Below are positions 55,501 through 62,446 of a stretch of 64,000 bases of DNA, piece by piece. A model generated the notes under the pieces. That model saw only the letters and a program-made list of their open reading frames with translations, was not told the DNA's origin and made no database searches. Position numbers and translations under genes: made by a program. Within the stretch, counting starts at the first letter, position 1, and every line of letters starts with the position of its first letter. Origin of the DNA: Firmicutes bacterium HGW-Firmicutes-11 (GTDB lineage Bacteria > Bacillota > Clostridia > Peptostreptococcales > Anaerovoracaceae); the NCBI GenBank assembly GCA_002840285.1, contig PHAE01000009.1, positions 1 to 64,000 on the forward strand, written 5' to 3'.

Positions 55501-55601
55501 AGATCTCCGAGGCTGGCTCCGAACGCAGTCAGTCCGCCAAGCGGCGTGATCGCCATAGCTGTGGCAACGAAATATGCAATTGCTTTTCTTCTGAATCTCA
55601 T
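52590..55601 (-). CDS. Secreted phosphodiester glycosidase with three SLH repeats
   Basis: The 1003-residue exported protein has a signal peptide (about 1-29) and an N-terminal phosphodiester glycosidase (NAGPA) domain to about 390, with YVVAGMNGDYFNTANGVAVGM, GRLAGHSKGLTLSQLADRL and the signature VEGINMDGGGSTAIHS. Two Ig-like/Big domains follow (about 405-590), then a carbohydrate-binding-like beta domain (about 600-740). Three SLH repeats close the protein (from about 820), with TRAE-type motifs ITRAEF, ISREEV and VTRAQV. The SLH repeats bind pyruvylated wall polymer, the product of the adjacent csaB. The natural substrate is unknown; teichoic or phosphoglycan linkages are plausible. Confidence 0.9.
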   Translation of the reverse strand: MRFRRKAIAYFVATAMAITPLGGLTAFGASLGDLLFSKSITVGENLTLASGVYWNSSYSEKNTENYIVYQPGATVVPKISYGNDIVGAASFNAVAAKAAAKGDYVVAGMNGDYFNTANGVAVGMTIKDGILRTSESTANPAVGFLENGTAIIGRAGLNIRADGPTLGSGIGLIHMNKTVTATSGVMLYTTDFADDDTNKAPIPTFNVVLDVLSGEARINGVIEASVASVADSAVPAVIPEGKLMLSISVGTAYPGTLTQLRALNAGDPVTISFTGNEAWNNVLYGVGGGEKLLTAGAKVVAAGGEIHPRSAIGIKADGTTIFYTVDGRLAGHSKGLTLSQLADRLLELGCVEGINMDGGGSTAIHSVYPGDSAATNINRPAQGSLRNCGNYILLVNTAAPTGVLENLHVYPYHVQMLAGATQTFTMKASDRYYYSVAAPSSFTYSATSGLGTFDGSGIFSAGSATKSGEVSVRYNSRIAGMAKVDVIAKPSSIQLIDQATGAVVTTLSSSAGASVDLAAQAVYNRMPLVSQDKNFTWTVTGNIGTIDENGLLTIGNITNGTGTVSVSAGGTTATMTVNVTSEGTRLESFEGDDHILKNIFAHGAVVDRSTDLTKVRYGYGSGRIQYDFGATGSGSIVLPVSLGFSKSFSQLSFWVYGDQSGNTLQLAFSTPEGIKEVTGSAISFTGWQQMIVPVPKGATGLNGIILTQTGSKSSGVLYLDQIMGGIGYYIDTDPPVITMSITGQSLSAIVADGIDSDLSPADLAVTYDGTRLPFTYDRPSKTLTSALPAPDGLMHRVAVIAADRSGNLGRSALTIPGDSMERPFQDMNGHWSSDSTSYLYTLGIVSGMPTDTGVSFRPDNQITRAEFSVLMANWIGDEAAGFDQILLPFADAGSIPAWAVPAAKAMYGMGIISGVEKNGSVYFNPASPISREEVMTIIGRTQQRGFTENDLVTFADNSQVSAWALPYVKTLVQQGVVSGYDNKLWPKNPVTRAQVATIITNLN

Positions 55602-55619
55602 TCTGTCTCCCTGTGTGTG

Positions 55620-56048
55620 CTACTGAATCGTATAGCTTCCCTTAACCATGACCCAAAGATCGGATCCCGCTTCTAAACCTCGTCCATCGGCTCTTGGAAC
55701 GAGCAATAAATGATTTGCCGTGATCGTCACGCCACCTTTCAGGTCTTTTGCAGAAGTGACATCGGAAAGCCCGTCAACACCGTTGTCGATCGCATAGGCA
55801 TCGCCACTTCGGAGGATCAGTTCTGTACCGGCTCCACCGATCAGTTTTTGGCCGGCCTTTACATTGATCGGTTCGAACACACTTGCGGTGCCGCCGGTTT
55901 TTAAGGCAGCAATCTGGGCATCTACATAACTCTTGGTCACCACCGGATCCTCTGCCGAGCCGGGATCATAAGTTTCTGCGAAAACTGCTGCAGTTGCCAG
56001 CACCAAAACCAGAATCGTGATCAAAACTGAAATTCTATTCTTTTTCAT
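55620..56048 (-). CDS. Small secreted protein of unknown function
   Basis: The 142-residue protein has a signal peptide (about 1-25, ending near VFAET) followed by AEDPVVTKSYVDAQI and a compact beta-rich domain (VKAGQKLIGGAGTELILRSG, GLSDVTSAKDL, HLLLVPRADGRGL). This type is seen beside SLH and wall genes in Clostridia, but no family name could be recalled with certainty. It begins within the end of nnrD (14 bases of overlap) behind GGAGG and precedes the SLH protein gene by 18 bases. It probably acts in the wall. Confidence 0.7.
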   Translation of the reverse strand: MKKNRISVLITILVLVLATAAVFAETYDPGSAEDPVVTKSYVDAQIAALKTGGTASVFEPINVKAGQKLIGGAGTELILRSGDAYAIDNGVDGLSDVTSAKDLKGGVTITANHLLLVPRADGRGLEAGSDLWVMVKGSYTIQ

Positions 56049-56922
56049 TCCCTACCTCCTGTTGCCGGATCTGATTGCCGGCGATCTCCATGATTGCTCT
56101 TCCTGTCATGGCCGCAACGTCCGACGCGACCAATCCATATTCACCCAAAGCAGCTGCACCCAAGTCTCCTGCAAGTCCGTGGATGAAGACTCCTGCCAAT
56201 GCAGCATTGATTCCCGTAAGGCCTTGCGCCGCAAGTCCTCCGATGATTCCAGCGAGGACATCGCCGGTTCCGCCGGTGGCCATTCCGGGATTTCCTGTCG
56301 TATTTATATATATTTCTTGCGAAGGAGCGGTCACGATCGTCCCCGCTCCTTTTAAGACGATGATCGCCCCGGTTTGTTCCGCAAGCATCCTTGCCGCACC
56401 CGGTCTGTCACGATTGATGTCCATTGCGGTGCATCGAAGCAATCTGGCGGCTTCTCCCGGATGAGGCGTGAGTATGACAGTTCCTTTTGCCTCTTTTACC
56501 CGATCCTGCAATTGCCTGTTCACTGCCATTCGGTTGAGGCAGTCAGCGTCCAGTAGCACGATGCCCCCGCTGCATTCCAGCACGTTTCGAATCGGTCCCT
56601 CGTCAAAATCGACACCCAAACCAGGACCTGCAACGATCGCTGAGTATCCGGACAATTCTTTGCGATCCAATGTGCGGGGGCGGCATACTGCTTCCGGTAC
56701 TGCCGTTTGCATGATCGGAAACAGCTCAGGAAGAATGGAGACCCGCACCAGTCCCGCTCCGCTTCGCAGGGCGCCTCTTGCGCATAACACTGCAGCCCCC
56801 GCCATACCAACACTGCCGGCAATGACAAGAACTGTGCCATAACTTCCCTTGTGGGCAAAAGGATCTCTTCGTTTCAGCAACGTTTCTGCCATTGCTCTGT
56901 CTATTTTATTATTTTCGTTCAT
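56035..56922 (-). CDS. nnrD: ADP-dependent NAD(P)H-hydrate dehydratase
   Basis: The 295-residue protein is the dehydratase part of the NAD(P)HX repair system. It restores NADH or NADPH from its hydrated form at the expense of ADP or ATP. Ribokinase-like motifs are SYGTVLVIAGSVGMAGAAVL, AIVAGPGLGVD, VILTPHPGEAARLL and the nucleotide/catalytic segment MATGGTGDVLAGIIGGLAAQG. The N-terminal epimerase domain (NnrE) often fused in bacteria is absent. Of two ATGs, 56922 has GGAGG at a proper 6 bases. Confidence 0.92.
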   Translation of the reverse strand: MNENNKIDRAMAETLLKRRDPFAHKGSYGTVLVIAGSVGMAGAAVLCARGALRSGAGLVRVSILPELFPIMQTAVPEAVCRPRTLDRKELSGYSAIVAGPGLGVDFDEGPIRNVLECSGGIVLLDADCLNRMAVNRQLQDRVKEAKGTVILTPHPGEAARLLRCTAMDINRDRPGAARMLAEQTGAIIVLKGAGTIVTAPSQEIYINTTGNPGMATGGTGDVLAGIIGGLAAQGLTGINAALAGVFIHGLAGDLGAAALGEYGLVASDVAAMTGRAIMEIAGNQIRQQEVGNEKE

Positions 56923-56953
56923 CGGCATCCTCCAATGTGTTCTTGCACGGCTT

Positions 56954-57628
56954 CTATTTTAAATCTTTTAGGATGCTCTGCCAAGGGGTTTGCTCCAGAA
57001 TGGCCACGAGATCTGTGATCTGGTCGAGATTGTATTGTGCCATTCCATATCGAGTGCCATCTCCAATTGCGGCGCAGTCCATTCCGGCCGCAAGCGCAGC
57101 TTCTATACCGACTTTTGCGTCTTCGACGACCAGGCAATCCTCGGGCTGAACCCCCATTTGACTCGCTGCTCTCAAAAAAATTTCCGGGTCCGGTTTTGCT
57201 TTTGTGATTCCATTCCCATCCGATATGGCATCAAAGGCGTCCGCCAGTCCAAGACGCTCTAATATATATTTCGTGTTCTTGCTTGAGGAGCCGATCGCCA
57301 TAAGAATCCCCATCTTCCTCACGACAGAAAGCGTCTCAGTAACTCCTGGATCGAGATTCTCTGGTGTCAAAGTTTTCAGCGACTCACGATAGCGTTGATT
57401 TTTTTGGTCGGACCAGTGTTTCTTTTCGGCTTCTTCCATTTCCTCATCATGAGACTCCAGCATGATCTCCAGGCTCTCCCGTCGGCTAACGCCGCGTAAC
57501 CTGTCGTTTACGGTTCGATCAAAGGTAATGCCAAGACTGTCGGCCACCGATTTCCATGCCTGATAATGGTTCTCATCCGTATGACAGATGACGCCATCTA
57601 AATCAAAGATCACTGCTTTGTACTTCAT
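56954..57628 (-). CDS. pgmB: Beta-phosphoglucomutase
   Basis: The 224-residue HAD-family enzyme converts beta-glucose-1-phosphate to glucose-6-phosphate. The nucleophile motif is FDLDGVICHTDENHYQAWK, followed by LRGVSRRESLEIML in the cap domain, AIGSSSKNTKYILERLGL (motif II Ser), and EDCLVVEDAKVGIEAALAAG (motif IV). It follows and overlaps by 26 bases the GH65 phosphorylase gene, whose product would be its substrate. GGAGG lies 8 bases before the ATG. Confidence 0.93.
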   Translation of the reverse strand: MKYKAVIFDLDGVICHTDENHYQAWKSVADSLGITFDRTVNDRLRGVSRRESLEIMLESHDEEMEEAEKKHWSDQKNQRYRESLKTLTPENLDPGVTETLSVVRKMGILMAIGSSSKNTKYILERLGLADAFDAISDGNGITKAKPDPEIFLRAASQMGVQPEDCLVVEDAKVGIEAALAAGMDCAAIGDGTRYGMAQYNLDQITDLVAILEQTPWQSILKDLK

Positions 57629-59918
57629 GATGATTTCCTCCGAGAGGAACCGCAAGGCGGTCCCTGAGCCAATATTCTTCTCCGTAAATGTTTATGTTTT
57701 GCGCACTGCCCTTTTCCAGCAAAAACACGCATTCATGCTGATTGACACTTACCAAGATACGACTTCCCTTATACAATACGGCGAATCGATACGCATTCCA
57801 GGTCCCCGGCAGCATCGGAGCAAACCAGATGCCCGATTCCTTGAGCCGGAGGCCTCCAAAACCATAAACGATCGCCATGTAGCTGCCACCCATGTTAGCG
57901 GTGTGAACCCCGTACTTTGTGTTTTTATACAGATCCAACAGATCAAGCTTTGCCGTGTTGCCAAAATAGTCCGCTGCCTTTTCTTTCATGCCCAGCTTGG
58001 CTGCCATGATGCTAAAGATACACGTGGATAGCGAGGAATCGTGTGTTGTGATCTTTTCATAATAGGCAAAAGAATGCCGCATCGTTTCACGGGTTTGAGC
58101 ATCCTCCAGCAAGAAATGAGCCAGTATCGTGTCCGCCTGTTTACAAATCTGATGCCGGTATAAATGCATCGGGTGATAATGCAAAAGCAAGGGGAAATTT
58201 TCCTTTGGAATATCATCGATCGGCCATTCCCCCTTCTGGAGAAAGGAGTCATCCTGCGGATTGATACGTAGCCCGCTGTCGTAGGGAAGGTACATGTTGT
58301 CCGCAGCACGTTTGAATTCTCTGACCTCGATATCGCGAAGCCCCAGACGTCGCATGATCTTGTTGAACTGGCCGGTGACCTTCAGCATATCATAGAATTT
58401 CACCGCCCATCGAAGATGGTATTGAGCGATGGCATTGGTATAGTAGTTGTTATTGACCATGCAGGTATATTCATCAGGACCTGTGATGCCATTGATCTGG
58501 AATGTACCGCGATGGTAATTTCCTACATCGATCCAAAGTCGAGCGGTCTCAAAGATGATCTCCGCTCCTTTTTCCTGTATAAATGCAATGTCGTTCGTCG
58601 CCAGATAATAAGCGATGACCGAATAGGCAATGTCGCCGTTGATGTGATACTGCGCGGCTCCTGCGGGAAAATACCCGGAACACTCTTTTCCCATGATCGT
58701 TCGCCAAGGGTAAAGCGCACCTTGACTATGCCCCAGAAGCGTAGCGTTTTCTTTCGCCATATCGAGCGTCTCGTAACGGTACTCGATGAGATCCTTTGCA
58801 ATGAGAGGATTGGTGATCGTAAAAAATGGTTGTATATAGATTTCCGCATCCCAGAAGTAATGGCCTTCGTAGCCTTCTCCGCTCAGTCCTTTTGGAGCGA
58901 TGCTGCTATACTGGTCTTTGCCCACCGACTGGATCAGCTGAAACAGGTTGTAGCGGACGGCCAGATTCATTTCATCGTCGCCGTCGATCTCAACGTGGCA
59001 GTTTTTCCAGTAGTCGGTCATGTATTGTTTTTGGTTCTCGTAATGCTCATCGATCGAAAGGGAAAGTGCCGCTTCCAATTCCAGAGCTGCTTGCTCCCTG
59101 CTGTTGTCGCAACGTATCGAATCGCAAAAAACTGCATATTTGATCAGTCGCATCGTCTCTCCCCGCGTTAGAGTCGTGGTCAAATGACAGACCGCATTGT
59201 TGTCATCTACTACGAAGTGATGGGAGGATTCCTGAAAGATGTGGTTTTTTACGCTGCTGCAGACTTCGATTCCTGACCGGGAGGTACAGGAAGTGATGTA
59301 TGAGGCATCCTCTTTGATCTCACAGCAAGAAGGTGTCAAATATCGATTTTTCTCATCTGCCATTCGAGGGTCTTGCGGATCGTTATAATTGTATACGTTT
59401 CCATCGTGACCGGATTCGATCTGAACTTCGCAGGAAAAATTGATCGGTGTGACCTGGTAGTCAATGGTAAACAAAGAAAGCTGTTGAAAGGAGGCCATCC
59501 GGACAACAGTCAGCTCCAGTTCCTTTCCTTTCGGCGAACGCCAGACGACTTGTCGTCCTGTGATACCAAGATCAGTATCGATCCAGCGCTTTCCGGACAG
59601 GATCTCTCCTTCAAAGACGTTGAAGGTTTCATCCTCCAGTGTCAATCGGATCGTCTGTGTGTCGGATACGTTGACCAGCGTCTGTTTTTCTTCAACAAAC
59701 CCGTATAATCTTTCTGCCTGGTGAACCGGAGTAAAATCATAGACTCCGTTGAGGTATTGCCCTTTCATCGAAGGGATGTCGTCCGGATATCCTTCTTCAA
59801 AGACGGAACGGACACCGATGTAGCCATTCGCATTGTGGAACAAAGCTTCGTTGCTCAACAAACGTTCCGCTTCCAGTTCCAGTTCCGGCACGACATAAAC
59901 CGATTCTTTTTTGATCAT
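57603..59918 (-). CDS. GH65 disaccharide phosphorylase (probably trehalose or maltose type)
   Basis: The 771-residue enzyme belongs to glycoside hydrolase family 65, which splits alpha-glucosides with phosphate to give beta-glucose-1-phosphate. The catalytic Glu lies in ITGPDEYTCMVNNNYYTNA (near 482). GYEGHYFWDAEIYIQPFFTITNP and HYHPMHLYRHQICKQADTIL are conserved. Family members use maltose, trehalose, trehalose-6-phosphate or kojibiose; sequence alone does not decide by eye. Lying between a trehalose-6-phosphate synthase/phosphatase gene and beta-phosphoglucomutase, trehalose is the most likely substrate. Confidence 0.85.
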   Translation of the reverse strand: MIKKESVYVVPELELEAERLLSNEALFHNANGYIGVRSVFEEGYPDDIPSMKGQYLNGVYDFTPVHQAERLYGFVEEKQTLVNVSDTQTIRLTLEDETFNVFEGEILSGKRWIDTDLGITGRQVVWRSPKGKELELTVVRMASFQQLSLFTIDYQVTPINFSCEVQIESGHDGNVYNYNDPQDPRMADEKNRYLTPSCCEIKEDASYITSCTSRSGIEVCSSVKNHIFQESSHHFVVDDNNAVCHLTTTLTRGETMRLIKYAVFCDSIRCDNSREQAALELEAALSLSIDEHYENQKQYMTDYWKNCHVEIDGDDEMNLAVRYNLFQLIQSVGKDQYSSIAPKGLSGEGYEGHYFWDAEIYIQPFFTITNPLIAKDLIEYRYETLDMAKENATLLGHSQGALYPWRTIMGKECSGYFPAGAAQYHINGDIAYSVIAYYLATNDIAFIQEKGAEIIFETARLWIDVGNYHRGTFQINGITGPDEYTCMVNNNYYTNAIAQYHLRWAVKFYDMLKVTGQFNKIMRRLGLRDIEVREFKRAADNMYLPYDSGLRINPQDDSFLQKGEWPIDDIPKENFPLLLHYHPMHLYRHQICKQADTILAHFLLEDAQTRETMRHSFAYYEKITTHDSSLSTCIFSIMAAKLGMKEKAADYFGNTAKLDLLDLYKNTKYGVHTANMGGSYMAIVYGFGGLRLKESGIWFAPMLPGTWNAYRFAVLYKGSRILVSVNQHECVFLLEKGSAQNINIYGEEYWLRDRLAVPLGGNHHEVQSSDL

Positions 59919-59951
59919 ATCTTCTCTCCTTTCGAAAAGAGCAGGAGATAC

Positions 59952-62150
59952 CTATCTCGTTTCTTCGCTGATTTCTGCGAACTTTCTCAGCAGATGCCGC
60001 ATGGATTTCCATGATTTCAAGTAGTAGTTCGCGTGGGTCGCTCCGATCCCTATCTTGATGGAAAATGCTTTCTTCGGCAAAGCGGTGAAAAGATCTTCAT
60101 CGGTGAAATCATCTCCCGCGCCAAAGACAAGGTCATAGTGCTCATCCTGAAGGAACGGTTGGATGCCGAACCCCTTGTTGATCCGGTTGTCTTTGATCTC
60201 CAGAACCTTGTTCCCCTCCTGGATCCCCAGGTTCATCGTAGCGGTCATGGATAAGATCGCTTCCCGGATATCGCCAAGTTTCTTTACTACCATGTCCGGC
60301 TCGCACTGACGATAGTGAAATGCCAGAGAGTACTCTTTTTCTTCCACAAGGGAACCCGGCATCCGGTTGGCATACCAGTCAAGAATGTTTCGTATGGATT
60401 CTTTCCATTCATTGTCCAGCATCATCGACATGGACCATTCTTCTCCCGGATGTCGCCGCCATAGACCGTGTGCCGCCAAGAAATGCAGGTTCATGTCCCC
60501 AAACCAGGTATCCAGTATCTTTCGGTCTCTTCCGGAAACGATGACGACGGTATTCCTGGGATCGGCGATCACCCGCTTCAGCACATCCTTCAAATCCGGG
60601 TCTGGCTTTGCTTGTTCCGGTATTGCCCGAAACCCCACCAGCGTTCCGTCGTAATCGAGGAATAAGATTCGCTTTTGCGCCTTGCGGTAAGCCTTCTCGA
60701 TCCTCGGTCGCTCCTTTTCTAGATTGCGGGTTTTAGCATGAACGTCGTCTACGTTCAAGCGGGCCAAAGCGCCGAGAAATTCGTCTGCCCAGTATTCAAC
60801 ATTGTAGCGGCGAAGACGCTCTTTGATGATCCGGTTGATCGCGATTTTTTCTTCTGTTGGCATTTCAAGCGCCTGTTGGATGCCTTCTGCCATGGCTTCG
60901 ATATCGTTGGGATTGACAACAACGGTCTCTCCCAGTTCATTTGCTGCACCGGCGGTCTCGCTGATCACGATCATTCCCTCATCGTCGATCCTCGCAGACA
61001 TATATTCCTTGGCGACCAGATTCATACCGTCCCGGATCGGTGTGACCAGCATCACGTCTGAATGACGGTAAAAGGCGATCAGCATCTCCTGGGAAAACGA
61101 TTGGAACAAGAACCAGATGGGCATCCAGCGGATCGTGCCGTATTTACCGTTGATCTCGCTGACCAATTCTGCAATTTCACGACGCAGATGGGCATACGAC
61201 ACTACCTCGATTCGGGAAGGCGCCACGATCATATTCAGCCGTACCTTGCCCCGATACTCAGGATGTCTGGATAAAAAGGTATCATACGCTTTCAAGCGTT
61301 CCGGGATGCCCTTCGTATAATCCAGCCGATCGATGGAAAGAATGGTTTTTGTATCATCTTTCGCCCGGATGACCTCAGCTTCCCATCGAAGATATTCTTC
61401 ATCATCATAGTCCCGGGAGAATCGTTCGTAGTCAATGCCCATGGGGAAGGCATCCACTTGAATGAATCGGTCTTCGAATGTGATTCGGTTCAGGTTCTGA
61501 TCCAGTCCCAAGATCCTTCTTGAGCTGCTGAGAAAATGACGAACGTAATCGTAAGTGTGAAGTCCAATGAGGTCAGCTCCAAGAAGACCGCGAAGAATTT
61601 CTTCCCGCCAAATAAGTGAGCGGAACACTTCGAAAGAAGGAAACGGGATATGTAGAAAAAATCCAATTTTTGCATTTGGGAAACGCTCCTTCAGCATTTG
61701 GGGAAGAAGCATCAACTGGTAGTCATGGACCCAGATCGTGTCACCATCCTCGACCACTGTCTCCGCTACCCGGAAAAAGTCTTCGTTCACCTTGCGGTAC
61801 GCTTCCCAGGTCTCTGTGTTGAACTCCGCATGATTAGAGAAGTAATGGAACAATGGCCAAATGGTCCGGTTGCAAAAGCCGTGATAGTAAAGCTCCACCT
61901 CGTCGGCTGATAAAAAAACAGGGATGCATTTGTGTTCGTCTTTCAAGTCCCGAAGAATGTCCTCCCTGTCCGTATTTGTCATGTCTTCATCTGCCATTCC
62001 AGGCCAGCCGATCCAAAGGCTGCCGGATCTTTGATGATATCCGGAAAGCCCTGTCGCCAGACCTCCGATGCTCTTATTGTATTGCAGTGCACCTTCGATT
62101 TTGCCAACGGTGACTGGCAGACGATTGGATATAAATATCATTTTACTCAT
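59952..62150 (-). CDS. otsAB: Bifunctional trehalose-6-phosphate synthase/phosphatase
   Basis: The 732-residue fusion makes trehalose from UDP-glucose and glucose-6-phosphate. Residues 1 to about 470 form the GT20 synthase (ISNRLPVTV, IGGLATGLSG, IWVHDYQLMLLPQML, IDRLDYTKGIPERLKAYD, PIRDGMNLVAKEYMSAR). From about 490 a HAD-type phosphatase follows, with nucleophile motif RILFLDYDGTLVGF, VIVSGRDRKILDTWF and GAGDDFTDEDLFTAL. The fused form is also known in Bacteroidota and other Clostridia. It heads the minus-strand trehalose-envelope run behind AAAGGAG. Confidence 0.93.
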   Translation of the reverse strand: MSKMIFISNRLPVTVGKIEGALQYNKSIGGLATGLSGYHQRSGSLWIGWPGMADEDMTNTDREDILRDLKDEHKCIPVFLSADEVELYYHGFCNRTIWPLFHYFSNHAEFNTETWEAYRKVNEDFFRVAETVVEDGDTIWVHDYQLMLLPQMLKERFPNAKIGFFLHIPFPSFEVFRSLIWREEILRGLLGADLIGLHTYDYVRHFLSSSRRILGLDQNLNRITFEDRFIQVDAFPMGIDYERFSRDYDDEEYLRWEAEVIRAKDDTKTILSIDRLDYTKGIPERLKAYDTFLSRHPEYRGKVRLNMIVAPSRIEVVSYAHLRREIAELVSEINGKYGTIRWMPIWFLFQSFSQEMLIAFYRHSDVMLVTPIRDGMNLVAKEYMSARIDDEGMIVISETAGAANELGETVVVNPNDIEAMAEGIQQALEMPTEEKIAINRIIKERLRRYNVEYWADEFLGALARLNVDDVHAKTRNLEKERPRIEKAYRKAQKRILFLDYDGTLVGFRAIPEQAKPDPDLKDVLKRVIADPRNTVVIVSGRDRKILDTWFGDMNLHFLAAHGLWRRHPGEEWSMSMMLDNEWKESIRNILDWYANRMPGSLVEEKEYSLAFHYRQCEPDMVVKKLGDIREAILSMTATMNLGIQEGNKVLEIKDNRINKGFGIQPFLQDEHYDLVFGAGDDFTDEDLFTALPKKAFSIKIGIGATHANYYLKSWKSMRHLLRKFAEISEETR

Positions 62151-62193
62151 GTTCTTTCTCCTTTCCTTACTTATCAGTATACCATAATTCGTC

Positions 62194-62222
62194 TTGAAGT
62201 TTCCTCCGTTTCTTGTTATAAT
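62194..62222 (+). promoter_or_regulatory. mgtE promoter
   Basis: TTGAAG (62194-62199), a 17-base spacer and TATAAT (62217-62222) form a strong promoter divergent from the trehalose operon. It implies a 5' leader of about 215 bases before mgtE, which contains the short ORF at 62277-62384 and no M-box signature. Confidence 0.75.
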
Positions 62223-62276
62223 TCATGAGTTAGAATTGCAAGTCGATTCCACCAACCACAAAGGAGAGGAGAAAGC

Positions 62277-62384
62277 ATGGATACCAACCCCGGCCCCAGT
62301 CCCAGTCGATACGATCACGGTAGTTTCGTTGTTCCGGCTTTCCCTGATGTCCAAGGATGCAGTTCTGTTCCCAGAATCTGCTGA
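62277..62384 (+). CDS. Candidate Mg2+-responsive leader peptide of mgtE
   Basis: A 35-codon ORF with a strong ribosome binding site (GGAGAGGAG ending 5 bases before the ATG) lies between the mgtE promoter and mgtE. It begins MDTNPGPSPSRYDHGSF and ends with SSVPRIC. The N-terminal pattern, an acidic residue at 2 and prolines at 5, 7 and 9 before an Arg at 11, matches that of the enterobacterial leader peptide MgtL ([17 protein letters not shown]). MgtL's acidic/proline-rich nascent chain destabilises ribosomes at low Mg2+ and thereby switches on mgtA. Equivalent control of mgtE is an inference; homology between the two leaders is not claimed. Confidence 0.55.
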   Translation: MDTNPGPSPSRYDHGSFVVPAFPDVQGCSSVPRIC

Positions 62385-62446
62385 GGTTCTTGTCGGGTTT
62401 CTGATCCGGAACGCGTGTGCCGAATAACAAAAGGAGGTACAGCCCA

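Noticed and set aside
62194-62427. Alternative open frame through the mgtE leader in another phase
   Set aside because: It starts with TTG inside the promoter -35 box and would not be transcribed; the ATG frame at 62277 has the ribosome binding site.
62223-62446. M-box (ykoK) Mg2+ riboswitch in front of mgtE
   Set aside because: The leader is long enough, but none of the conserved M-box segments or a terminator hairpin with T-run could be found; the region contains a short ORF instead.
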